From CAZKFA01 sp964551925 (GTDB lineage: Bacteria; Cyanobacteriota; Vampirovibrionia; LMEP-6097), in contig CAZKFA010000027.1 of assembly GCA_964551925.1 (NCBI GenBank), forward strand, positions 1-25,395: a DNA stretch of 25,395 nt, written 5' to 3'. Numbering within the stretch: the first letter of the stretch is position 1; each line of letters begins with the position of its first letter. Below are positions 15,536 to 23,731 of the stretch, one piece after another. The notes below the pieces were generated by a model, which worked only from the letters and a program-made list of their open reading frames with translations, was not told the DNA's origin and did no database searches. The position numbers and the translations under genes are program-made.

Positions 15536-17173
15536 TTAATTATCGAAGTCAATAACCAAGTCACATTTTTTTAAAGAGTTTGGTCTATGAGCAATAATCA
15601 TTAAAGTTTTATCACCTTTAGCCATAAAATCATCTAATAATTGCTCTATACTAGCTTCGCTATGAGGGTCAATTTTAGCAGTCGCCTCATCAAGTATCAA
15701 CAACTGCGGATCCAAAACCAATGCCCGAGCCAAATTGATCAACTGCTGTTCGCCAGCAGAGATATTCAGCCCGCGCTCACTAAGATTCGACTCCAAAGTA
15801 CAAGAAGTGTGCTCTAAGATAGGCTGGATTCTATCCCAATCTACATCTTTACCTAGAGAGATATTGGCGGCCAAATCTCCAGCAAAAATATATATATCCT
15901 GATGCACAATAGCAATCGCTTGCCGCAAAGATTCTTGCTTAATTTGCTTGATATCCACACCATTAAATTTAACCAAACCTTCATCAGCCTCATAAAGACG
16001 AGTCAATAATTTAGCCAAAGTTGTCTTACCAGAGCCAGTTTTACCTTTAATGCCGACTCTCTGCCCTTTAAACACTTGTAAGTCAAAGTCCTTCAGAATC
16101 CAATTACTGTCATGATTATAGCGAAAAGATACTTTGTTGAATTCAACCAATGGGATATTATTTTTGGAGCTAATATCAATATGATGAAGCTCTTGTACGA
16201 CAGGGTCCTTAATCATAATGGGCTCATCAAGCAATTCTTGCATACGTTCCAAACCAGTCATCGCACTCTGTATCACGGTGAATCGCTCACTCAAGTTACG
16301 AATAGGATCAAACAAGGTCTGAGAATACTGCAAGAAGGCAATCACCACACCAATACTCAAGCCATACTCAATAAGATTAGAACTTAAGTAAATCATCGCC
16401 GCTAAAGCAATCAGGGAGAGTAATTCAATCGCTGCGGTCAGTTGCGCATCAGCCTTAATGCTAATATCATTAGCCTTAAAATAACTGGTATTTTTCTCGG
16501 CAAATTTTGCTTTATTTTTTTCAGCACTATTAGACAAATGGATAACCGGTATGCCAATGATATTTTGTTGCAATATTGAATTGAGATTGGCAAGTTGCTT
16601 ACGTGCCTCTAAATTTGACTTCCGGTACAATTCTTGGAAATAATCAGTAACCCAATATATGGGTAATAAGAAAACTAGCAGCGCCAAAGAAAGCTTCCAG
16701 TTCAAATAAAACATACAAACAAGTATGCCAAGTATGTTAAAGACATCTAGCGCAAGCAGTACAAGACCACCAGCAAAACTCTCCGCCAGCTGCTCTATAT
16801 CACTAGTTAAACGCGACACAGATCTACCCACTGGAGTGCGGTCAAAGAAGCTCATAGAAAGATACTCCAGGTGAACAAACAACTCCGTCCTTATATGAGC
16901 GACTAAGGTTTGTCCAAGGAAGTTCATCACTCTGAACTGCAACACTTGCAAGGTAAAATTCAAAACAACAAAAGCAATCAAAGCCAGTACATAAAATTGC
17001 AAACCATGAATATCTAACTTAGCTAGAGGTCCATCAATCGCTCTCTGTATAATCAATGGCTGCATAGAATAACAGAATGCTGTCAGTGGCAATAGAATCA
17101 ATATAAGCAGAACTTGACGCCAATAGGGTTTTAGGAAATCAAGAGCAATTTTAATCAGCTTAAGATCTGTCAT
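15536..17173 (-). CDS. ABC half-exporter B (consensus Walker B, degenerate signature)
   Basis: 545 residues from the ATG at 17173, chosen because GGAGGT (17180-17185) lies 6 bases upstream; the frame stays open to 17197. An N-terminal six-helix exporter domain (to about residue 300) is followed by an NBD: A-loop Tyr352 (SFRY), Walker A GKTGSGKT (377-384), Q-loop Gln425, Walker B plus catalytic Glu (LLILDE, Glu496) and His529. The signature is SAGEQQ (472-477) instead of LSGGQ. The helical region before it is about 10 residues shorter than usual and the protein ends soon after the H-loop, lacking the final 25-30 residues of typical NBDs. With its partner upstream it resembles MdlB, BmrC/D or TM287/288-type heterodimers. 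Its start overlaps the partner's stop by 14 bases. Substrate unknown; lipid or drug export is the family range. Confidence 0.9.
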   Translation of the reverse strand: MTDLKLIKIALDFLKPYWRQVLLILILLPLTAFCYSMQPLIIQRAIDGPLAKLDIHGLQFYVLALIAFVVLNFTLQVLQFRVMNFLGQTLVAHIRTELFVHLEYLSMSFFDRTPVGRSVSRLTSDIEQLAESFAGGLVLLALDVFNILGILVCMFYLNWKLSLALLVFLLPIYWVTDYFQELYRKSNLEARKQLANLNSILQQNIIGIPVIHLSNSAEKNKAKFAEKNTSYFKANDISIKADAQLTAAIELLSLIALAAMIYLSSNLIEYGLSIGVVIAFLQYSQTLFDPIRNLSERFTVIQSAMTGLERMQELLDEPIMIKDPVVQELHHIDISSKNNIPLVEFNKVSFRYNHDSNWILKDFDLQVFKGQRVGIKGKTGSGKTTLAKLLTRLYEADEGLVKFNGVDIKQIKQESLRQAIAIVHQDIYIFAGDLAANISLGKDVDWDRIQPILEHTSCTLESNLSERGLNISAGEQQLINLARALVLDPQLLILDEATAKIDPHSEASIEQLLDDFMAKGDKTLMIIAHRPNSLKKCDLVIDFDN

Positions 17174-18818
17174 TGACCGACCTCCATAAAGCAGCATACA
17201 AAGAATTTTCTTGTGCCATCAAAGCCACATGAGAACCAACTTCTACAATCTTACCCTTATCCATCACCCAGATTTGATCAGCGGCTTTTGCAAACTGTAA
17301 TTTATGAGTTATGAATATAGTTGTTTTACCTTGACGATATTTCGTTATATTAGTAAGAATCTGCTCACCAGTTACTGTATCTAAATTACTCAACGCATCA
17401 TCAAGTACGAGGATCTCTGGATTAATTGCAAGGGCTCTGGCAATAGTAATTCGTTGCCTTTGCCCGCCTGAGAGCGTTACACCCCGCTCACCAACTACGC
17501 TCTCAAAAGCCTCTGGTAATTGCACTATCTCATCATAGATAGATACAACCTTAGCTAATTCCATAATTTCTGATTTAGTTAGCTCTCGAGCATAAGCGAT
17601 ATTCTCGGCAATAGAGATCGGAAATAGAAAACTTTCTTGCGGAACCAAATTAATTAATTTACGCAAAGATCCCAAATCAATCTTCTGCAAATCAACGCCA
17701 TCAAGCAGAATCTCACCAGGTGTTAATTCTTTTAAATGTGTCAACTTATAAGCTAGAGTAGACTTGCCAGACGCTACAGTGCCCACAATGACAATATTTG
17801 AGCCTTTTGGCACTACCTTATCAGCAATCACCAATTGCTCATCAAAGTTTTTTTTGATGACAGCTTCCGGGTGATTAGCAATCTTAGCAGGATAGGAAAG
17901 AATATCATCGATACGCTTATAACTAACTTGAGCTCGATATACTACCGTAATCAACCAGCCCAATGTTGAAATCGGCCAGATCAAACGATATATATAAAGT
18001 GAATAAGCAGCAAACTCTCCCTTAGTAAAAGTTTCAGCGATAATAGCTTGACCACCCCAAGCAAGTAAAATGATTAAACCTAAAGAAGCGACTACGCGCA
18101 TAATAGGACCCATAAGGCTTCTAAACTCTATAAGCTTCAAGTATGATTGCTTCAAACCATTATTATAAGTTTCAAACCTTTGGATCTCAGCCTTCTCCTG
18201 AGCATAGGATTTAATAATATGAATTGCACTCAAATTCTCTTCCAGAAAATTACTCAACTCACCAAGCTTAATCTGCACATCTTCCTGATAATCTTTAATC
18301 CCCTTACTTAATACATAAATAAAAAATAAAACCACTGGGATAGTAAGAACAAAAATCAATGTGATAACAAAATTCAACTCAAACATTAATGGCAATATAA
18401 TGACAAAGGCGATCAGTGTATTCAAAACATTTAACGCCGCAAATCCTGCAAAAGCTCTCAATGACTGTACATCATTAGTGATGATAGACATCAAATCACC
18501 AGTGCGCTGTTTAGAAAAAAAATCTACTTCAAGAGTAAGCAAATGATCAAAAATAAGTTTTTTGAAATCAAATTCTACTTGCCGTCCAACACCAAAGATA
18601 ATTTGTCGAGAAAAAATCCTTGCTATCGCCATAATCACAGCAAGGACTAAAACGGAAATCAAGATATGATTAATTGCTTGATGATTCAATCCTGGCAATT
18701 CATCAATCGCACTCTTAATTAATTGTGGGATATATGCCGCCAGTAGATTGACAAGCAGTAAAAGAATTGCTCCAAAAAAATAAGCTCTATGATATTTGAT
18801 TAGATACTTAAAATTCAT
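17160..18818 (-). CDS. ABC half-exporter A (canonical signature, degenerate ATP site)
   Basis: 552 residues from ATG 18818; a TTG at 18827 is possible. Six-helix exporter domain to about residue 300, then an NBD with Walker A GTVASGKS (346-353), Q-loop Gln394 (VPQESFLFP), signature LSGGQRQR (449-456), Walker B LVLDD where Asp474 replaces the catalytic Glu, and His505. The segment between the last membrane helix and Walker A is about 25 residues shorter than usual and lacks the FxxVSFxY strand that carries the A-loop aromatic. So this subunit contributes the good signature but a poor ATP-binding and hydrolysis half. The downstream gene has the reverse pattern, so they should form an asymmetric heterodimer of the MdlA/MdlB or BmrCD sort. 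It overlaps the end of ubiA by 11 bases, making a three-gene operon. Confidence 0.9.
   Translation of the reverse strand: MNFKYLIKYHRAYFFGAILLLLVNLLAAYIPQLIKSAIDELPGLNHQAINHILISVLVLAVIMAIARIFSRQIIFGVGRQVEFDFKKLIFDHLLTLEVDFFSKQRTGDLMSIITNDVQSLRAFAGFAALNVLNTLIAFVIILPLMFELNFVITLIFVLTIPVVLFFIYVLSKGIKDYQEDVQIKLGELSNFLEENLSAIHIIKSYAQEKAEIQRFETYNNGLKQSYLKLIEFRSLMGPIMRVVASLGLIILLAWGGQAIIAETFTKGEFAAYSLYIYRLIWPISTLGWLITVVYRAQVSYKRIDDILSYPAKIANHPEAVIKKNFDEQLVIADKVVPKGSNIVIVGTVASGKSTLAYKLTHLKELTPGEILLDGVDLQKIDLGSLRKLINLVPQESFLFPISIAENIAYARELTKSEIMELAKVVSIYDEIVQLPEAFESVVGERGVTLSGGQRQRITIARALAINPEILVLDDALSNLDTVTGEQILTNITKYRQGKTTIFITHKLQFAKAADQIWVMDKGKIVEVGSHVALMAQENSLYAALWRSVNDRS
17180..17185 (-). promoter_or_regulatory. 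Shine-Dalgarno that decides the start of half-exporter B
   Basis: GGAGGT with a 6-base spacer to the ATG at 17173, within the last codons of half-exporter A. This favours 17173 over the open frame's upstream start at 17197. Confidence 0.8.
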
Positions 18819-19689
18819 ACAAATCAAGAATAATGAACAACATCAACAAGCCTGAAATAGCGCTATTAACATCAAAGAATGCCGCTTCGACTTTACCTTG
18901 TCTAACCAGTAAATGTTCATAATAAAGAGCCGCCATAACAACAACGAGTCCAATTTTATAGAACAAACCAAGTCCCAAGACCTTGCCACACAGATACAAG
19001 CAAATCAGCATCAACAAATGTAGCGAGCGTACAATCATCAAAGCTCCTTCCTGACCAAATCTTACAGGAATAGAATGTAAATTCTGATCTCGATCAAATT
19101 GATAATCCTGCAACGAATAAATCACATCAAAAGCAGCAACCCAGAAACTAATTGCAAGTGAGAAATATACAATAGCGACAGAATTAACAGCACCAGCAAT
19201 TGCAATCCAGGAGCCTAACGCAGCTCCACCCAGTATAGTCCCCAAGAAAAGATGACAGAGCCAAGTTAAGCGTTTAAGCCATGAATAAAGAAACAGCCAT
19301 AATAGAGCCACTGGCAGTAATTGCTGACACAGCAATGGCAACTGCAAAGCAGAGTACACAAAAATCACTAAACAAATAATCGCAAAAATCCAAGCTTGAA
19401 TTTTGGATATCTTACCACTTGGAATCTCTCGCTTTTCGGTGCGCTTGTTAACAGCATCAATCTTGGCATCAAAGATTCTGTTAAGAGTCATACCAGCAGC
19501 GCGAGCAGTAATAAAACAAAGTAAAATCCAAATCAAATTACTTGTAAAAATATCAGTAATGTAAAAAGGAATATTAGCAGCAAGAGCAAGATTATACAAA
19601 GAAAGCAAAGCGGCACTAATAACCACAGGCAGAGCAAACAACGTGTGTTCAATTTTAATCATTTGCAGCCAGTGTTTGAATAAAGACAT
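18808..19689 (-). CDS. ubiA: UbiA-family aromatic prenyltransferase
   Basis: 293 residues and many membrane helices. The two Asp-rich motifs that bind the prenyl diphosphate through magnesium are both present: NRIFDAKID (Asn70, Asp74, Asp78) with RAAGM before it, and LQDYQFDRDQNLHSIPVRFG (193-212, Asp195, Asp199). The family attaches a polyprenyl chain to 4-hydroxybenzoate (ubiquinone route) or to an equivalent precursor in the futalosine menaquinone route (MqnP). The SLQDxxFDRxxxLHSIPxRFG form is close to the latter group, so the quinone made is uncertain. GAGG 5 bases upstream of ATG 19689 supports the start. It is the first gene of an operon with two ABC half-exporters, divergent from the Rrf2 regulator. 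No other quinone genes are in view. Confidence 0.88.
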   Translation of the reverse strand: MSLFKHWLQMIKIEHTLFALPVVISAALLSLYNLALAANIPFYITDIFTSNLIWILLCFITARAAGMTLNRIFDAKIDAVNKRTEKREIPSGKISKIQAWIFAIICLVIFVYSALQLPLLCQQLLPVALLWLFLYSWLKRLTWLCHLFLGTILGGAALGSWIAIAGAVNSVAIVYFSLAISFWVAAFDVIYSLQDYQFDRDQNLHSIPVRFGQEGALMIVRSLHLLMLICLYLCGKVLGLGLFYKIGLVVVMAALYYEHLLVRQGKVEAAFFDVNSAISGLLMLFIILDLYEF

Positions 19690-19769
19690 TTAATCCTCAG
19701 TTACTCAGCTTAACAGAATTTTACTGAGAATCTTTCTCAATAAAAAGCCAACCACCAAGCCAAGATCTT

Positions 19770-19795
19770 TAATCTTTAGATAAATCTAAAGATTA
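19770..19795. promoter_or_regulatory. Palindromic operator over the suf promoter
   Basis: Perfect 12-base arms, TAATCTTTAGAT and ATCTAAAGATTA, around a central AA. It covers the expected -35 region of the TATAAT box at 19799-19804. The AATCTTTA half-site is also tandemly preceded by another ATCTTTA. Because the first gene is an Rrf2 regulator, autoregulation through this site is the likely role. The sequence does not match the E. coli IscR type 1 or type 2 sites that I recall. Confidence 0.6.
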
Positions 19796-19798
19796 GGC

Positions 19799-19804
19799 TA
19801 TAAT
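19799..19804 (+). promoter_or_regulatory. -10 box of the suf operon
   Basis: Exact TATAAT preceded by GGC, 4 bases after the palindrome. The predicted transcript start is near 19811, giving about 36 bases of leader before the ATG at 19847. A weak TTTAGA (19775-19780) at an 18-base spacing lies inside the palindrome. Confidence 0.55.
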
Positions 19805-19846
19805 CAATACTTGCTGGCTAGAATCTAAGCAGCCAAGTTACTAATA

Positions 19847-20326
19847 ATGAAAATCACCGCCTACGAAGAATACGGACTACGAATTTTACTCAGGATCGCC
19901 AAAATCCTGAAAACAAATCCTTGCAGCCTAGTTTCATTACAGGATATCGCAATAACTGAAGGCATTAGCATAGAGAATAGTGCTGCGATTCTAGCCAAAC
20001 TCAAAGATGCTGGACTAGTCGAAAGCGTACGCGGCAAATACGGTGGTTACAAATTAAGCAAAACTCCTTGCCAAATAAATTTACATCAAATCATTCAAGG
20101 CTTAGCAAAAGATACCTTCACTGATGATTTCTGCGAGCAGCACAAAGGCACTCAAAATCACTGCGCTAACTCCACAGACTGTGCGATCCGCCCTGTCTGG
20201 AATGGATTGAATTCTCTAATCACAAACTTTCTTAGTTCTATAACATTAGAACAACTCATGCAAGACGAAACTTGCATGACAAATAAAATTGCAAACAACT
20301 TGGAGCTACTAAATTATGGAAGCTAA
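19847..20326 (+). CDS. Rrf2-family regulator of the suf operon (IscR/SufR-like)
   Basis: 159 residues. A winged-helix DNA-binding domain covers about 1-75: EEYGLRILLRIA, a recognition helix near 40-55, and the wing VRGKYGGYKLSK. Three cysteines (Cys96, Cys106, Cys112) in a FCEQHKGTQNHC then ANSTDCAIRPVW arrangement form the usual Rrf2 cluster-binding loop, so it can probably bind an Fe-S cluster and sense cluster supply, iron or oxidants. Position as first gene of the suf operon supports a SUF-specific regulator; NsrR-like nitric oxide sensing is a less likely alternative. The palindrome upstream is the probable operator. Its last 11 bases overlap the start of sufB, a sign of coupled translation. 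Confidence 0.9.
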   Translation: MKITAYEEYGLRILLRIAKILKTNPCSLVSLQDIAITEGISIENSAAILAKLKDAGLVESVRGKYGGYKLSKTPCQINLHQIIQGLAKDTFTDDFCEQHKGTQNHCANSTDCAIRPVWNGLNSLITNFLSSITLEQLMQDETCMTNKIANNLELLNYGS

Positions 20327-21752
20327 TCTAGAACGACTGCAATCACAACAGTACAAATACGGCTTCACTACTGAGATTGAAGCAGATCAATTCCCTAAAG
20401 GTTTAGATGAGAATATTATTCGTAATATTTCTAAGATCAAAAACGAACCTGAGTTCATGCTCAAGTTCAGATTAGATGCCTTCAAACAATTCAATAAGAT
20501 GCAAGAACCAAAATGGTCGCAAGTACACTATCCAGAAATTAATTTTCAAGATATCAGTTACTATTCAGCTCCAAAGAAAAAAATCAGCAAAGATTCTCTA
20601 GACGAAGTTGATCCCGAGATTCTCAAAACTTACGAGAAACTTGGTATACCAATACACGAACAACAACGACTTGAAGGTATAGCTGTAGATGCTATCTTTG
20701 ACAGTGTTTCAGTAGCTAACACTCACAAAAAAGCCCTTGCCGAAATTGGGGTTATTTTCTGCTCGATATCAGAAGCAATTCAAGAACATCCAGAATTAGT
20801 ACAAAAATATCTAGGCACTGTAGTACCAAACTCTGACAACTTCTATTCTGCTCTCAACGGAGCTGTATTTAGCGATGGTACTTTTATCTATATACCACCC
20901 AACACTCGCTGCCCCATCGAACTCTCAACCAACTTCAGAATCAATACCGAAGGCTCTGGTCAATTTGAAAGAACATTAATCCTCTGCGATAGCAACAGCT
21001 ATGTATCCTACCTTGAAGGCTGCACAGCACCAGCCTTTGATAGCAACCAACTACATGCTGCAGTTGTTGAACTCATCACTTTAGACAACGCTGAGATTAA
21101 ATATTCAACAGTACAGAATTGGTACGCTGGTGACGAGAACGGCAAAGGCGGAGTTTATAACTTCGTCACTAAGCGTGGCAAATGCCTAGGACACCATTCA
21201 AAAATATCTTGGACTCAAGTTGAAACCGGTTCAGCAATTACATGGAAATACCCGAGCTGTATTTTACAAGGCGACAACTCTGTAGGCGAATTCTATTCAG
21301 TTGCTCTAACAAATAATTTGCAGCAGGCTGATACTGGAACCAAAATGATACACATTGGCAAAAATACACGCTCAACAATAGTCTCTAAGGGCATCTCAGC
21401 AGGCAGGTCTGAAAACACTTATCGAGGCTTAGTCAAGATACTAGCCTCAGCAGAGAACGCTCGCAACTACACTCAATGCGATTCGATGTTACTAGGCTCT
21501 AAGTGCGCAGCTAACACTACTCCGTATATTGAAGTATCAAACAACAGCGCCAACATCGAACACGAAGCGTCTACTTCAAAGATATCAGAGGAACAATTAT
21601 TTTACTTACAACAGCGCGGCATCAGTATAGAAGATGCAATCTCCACTATCATCAGTGGTTTCTGCAAGGATGTGTTCAAAGAGCTGCCTGGTGAATTTGC
21701 CGCAGAAGCCAATCAGCTAATGGCTCTCAAACTGGAGAATAGCGTAGGATAA
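20316..21752 (+). CDS. sufB: SufB, Fe-S cluster assembly scaffold
   Basis: 478 residues, normal length. SufB with SufC and SufD forms the SufBC2D scaffold on which clusters are built. The C-terminal catalytic region is intact: Cys388 in NYTQCDSMLLG (the acceptor of persulfide sulfur and cluster ligand by homology to E. coli Cys405) and His416-Glu417 in IEHEASTSKI. The GKNTRSTIVSKGISAG block (348-363) and NGAVFSDGTFIYIP (181-194) are typical of SufB. The ATG lies inside the 3' end of the regulator gene and has GGAG 10 bases upstream. sufC follows after two bases. Confidence 0.98.
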   Translation: MEANLERLQSQQYKYGFTTEIEADQFPKGLDENIIRNISKIKNEPEFMLKFRLDAFKQFNKMQEPKWSQVHYPEINFQDISYYSAPKKKISKDSLDEVDPEILKTYEKLGIPIHEQQRLEGIAVDAIFDSVSVANTHKKALAEIGVIFCSISEAIQEHPELVQKYLGTVVPNSDNFYSALNGAVFSDGTFIYIPPNTRCPIELSTNFRINTEGSGQFERTLILCDSNSYVSYLEGCTAPAFDSNQLHAAVVELITLDNAEIKYSTVQNWYAGDENGKGGVYNFVTKRGKCLGHHSKISWTQVETGSAITWKYPSCILQGDNSVGEFYSVALTNNLQQADTGTKMIHIGKNTRSTIVSKGISAGRSENTYRGLVKILASAENARNYTQCDSMLLGSKCAANTTPYIEVSNNSANIEHEASTSKISEEQLFYLQQRGISIEDAISTIISGFCKDVFKELPGEFAAEANQLMALKLENSVG

Positions 21753-21754
21753 TT

Positions 21755-22513
21755 ATGTCAGAAACAATCATAGAAATAAAAAACTTATTTGCCAAGATCA
21801 ATGGTGAAGATGGTGAGAAAGAAATACTCAAAGGTTTAAACCTAAAAATCAGCTCTGGCGAAGTACATGCCATTATGGGACCTAATGGCTCTGGAAAAAG
21901 CACCTTATCTAAAATATTAGCTGGTCATCCTAGTTATGAGATAACTAGCGGCTCGGTAAATTTCAACGGCAAAGACCTAACAACCCTAGAACCCAATGAA
22001 AGAGCCAATTCTGGATTATTTCTTGCTTTTCAATATCCATTAGAGATACCTGGGGTTAATAATCTTAACTTCCTACGCATGGCATACAACTCTAAACAAA
22101 AATATTTAGGCAAAGAAGAAATGGACCCACTAGATTTCGATGATTTCATCGAGACTAAAATAAACCTACTAAAAATGAAAAGCGACTTCCTTGATCGCAA
22201 TCTTAATGAGGGCTTCTCTGGTGGTGAGAAAAAGAAAAATGAAATACTCCAAATGTTAGTCCTAGATCCAAAATTTGCAATACTAGACGAAACTGACTCA
22301 GGACTTGATATTGATGCTCTTAGAGTAGTTGCCGAAGGTATCAACTCTTATCGCAACGCTGGCAACGCAGTATTGCTCATAACACACTATCAAAGATTAT
22401 TAGACTACGTTAAGCCAGACTACGTACACGTACTAGCCAATGGACAAATCACCAAAACTGGCGACGCGAGCTTGGCGTTAGAATTAGAGAAAGAAGGATA
22501 CGCAGTTAAATAA
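21755..22513 (+). CDS. sufC: SufC, ATPase of the SufBCD complex
   Basis: 252 residues. ABC-type ATPase, soluble, that drives conformational change of SufBC2D. Walker A MGPNGSGKST (41-50), the SufC-specific signature FSGGEKKKNEILQM, and Walker B AILDETDSGLDIDALR are all intact, followed by the H-loop LITHYQRLL. AGGA lies 5 bases before the ATG. It abuts sufD with no gap. Confidence 0.98.
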   Translation: MSETIIEIKNLFAKINGEDGEKEILKGLNLKISSGEVHAIMGPNGSGKSTLSKILAGHPSYEITSGSVNFNGKDLTTLEPNERANSGLFLAFQYPLEIPGVNNLNFLRMAYNSKQKYLGKEEMDPLDFDDFIETKINLLKMKSDFLDRNLNEGFSGGEKKKNEILQMLVLDPKFAILDETDSGLDIDALRVVAEGINSYRNAGNAVLLITHYQRLLDYVKPDYVHVLANGQITKTGDASLALELEKEGYAVK

Positions 22514-23731
22514 ATGTTCATGGTTAAAGACAAAATAGAATTTAATGAATTTCTAGCTAAAAGCGATCTTAGCTCTAGCGTTAGCAGCATTGAACAGGCT
22601 AAGCACCAAGCACTTAAAAGACTTACAGCAATTGGATTTCCCAGCAAGAGAAACGAAGACTGGAAATATTTTAACTTCCAAGACATACTTGACAATCAAT
22701 TTGCATTCACAGACAAAAGTGGCAGCTTAGATGCCAGCGAACTTAATAAATTAATTGAACGCTATAGTTTCCCTGAGACCTTAGACAATCTATTAGTAAC
22801 TATTAATGGTTGTTATGCTAAAGAATTATCGAATTACAATTTTGATAACGAGCAAATTCAAATTATAAATTTTCACGATCAAGCAGAACTAAATGCCAAT
22901 CCTGAACTACAGAGCATAGTCAATAATCATTTCAAGAATAATCCCCAAACACAAGATCAATACTTCAAACTAGCAAACACTATACTCGCTAAGAGCGGCT
23001 TCTTACTAGCGGTCAAAGCTGGATATAAAGGAAGTAAACCATTACAAATACTACATATATCAAATCAGGAGAGCTTCAACCAAATCCGCTCTCTGATTCA
23101 TCTTAGCAAAGACTCTGAGCTAGATATCATCGTTACTTATGTTGGTCTTCAAGACAGTAAATATTTCACCAATGCCGTAATTGAAGCAGAACTTGAAGAT
23201 AACGCTAAACTCAAATTAGANNNNNNNNNNNNNNNNNNNNNNNNNNNNNNNNNNNNNNNNNNNNNNNNNNNNNNNNNNNNNNNNNNNNNNNNNNNNNNNN
23301 NNNNNNNNNNNNNNNNNNNNAGAGCAGAGTTCAATGGCTCTATCGATGTCGGGCTTAACGCGAAACAAACGAATGCTAAGCAACTCAACAAAAATATATT
23401 ACTATCTAAATACGCCCATGTGGACTCTCGACCTCAGCTCAATATACTCACTGATGACGTCAAATGCTCTCATGGAGCAACTGTTGGCAGATTAAATGAC
23501 GAAGAATATTTCTACTTAAGATCACGTGGCTTAAGCGAAGCTGATGCCAAAGTAGTGCTCACTTATAGCTTCTCACAAGAACTAGTAGAGTGTATCAAGT
23601 ATGACTCTGTGCGCAACTACGCAGCTAACCTAGTGTTCGCAAGCTTAGAATCAGAGGATGTTAATTTTGACGAGCAAATATTAGCAATGCTTGCTAATAA
23701 CTCTAAATTCAAACAGGCTCGCTATCAATAA
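22514..23731 (+). CDS. sufD: SufD, Fe-S scaffold subunit (interrupted by a scaffold gap)
   Basis: SufD pairs with SufB in the scaffold complex. N-terminal RNEDWKYFNFQ, then the beta-helix core, and at the C-terminus DDVKCSHGATVGRLNDEEYFYLRSRGL with the conserved CxHG His that matters for iron entry. The 100-N gap at 23221-23320 falls in the core. By comparison with E. coli SufD from memory, about 90 residues should lie between the flanks, not 34, so the protein is probably near 460 residues. Start ATG 22514 follows the sufC stop directly; ATG 22520 is equally possible. The stop overlaps the sufS ATG by one base. Confidence 0.97.
   Translation: MFMVKDKIEFNEFLAKSDLSSSVSSIEQAKHQALKRLTAIGFPSKRNEDWKYFNFQDILDNQFAFTDKSGSLDASELNKLIERYSFPETLDNLLVTINGCYAKELSNYNFDNEQIQIINFHDQAELNANPELQSIVNNHFKNNPQTQDQYFKLANTILAKSGFLLAVKAGYKGSKPLQILHISNQESFNQIRSLIHLSKDSELDIIVTYVGLQDSKYFTNAVIEAELEDNAKLKLXXXXXXXXXXXXXXXXXXXXXXXXXXXXXXXXXXRAEFNGSIDVGLNAKQTNAKQLNKNILLSKYAHVDSRPQLNILTDDVKCSHGATVGRLNDEEYFYLRSRGLSEADAKVVLTYSFSQELVECIKYDSVRNYAANLVFASLESEDVNFDEQILAMLANNSKFKQARYQ
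23221..23320. other. Scaffold gap (100 N) inside sufD
   Basis: Exactly 100 N; the sufD frame is kept across it. About 275 bases of coding sequence seem to be missing, so the N count is a placeholder. Confidence 0.95.

Noticed and set aside
19725..19739. Small palindrome TGAGAA-TCT-TTCTCA between ubiA and the regulator
   Set aside because: Only 6-base arms in AT-rich sequence, with no T-run; too weak to call as a site.
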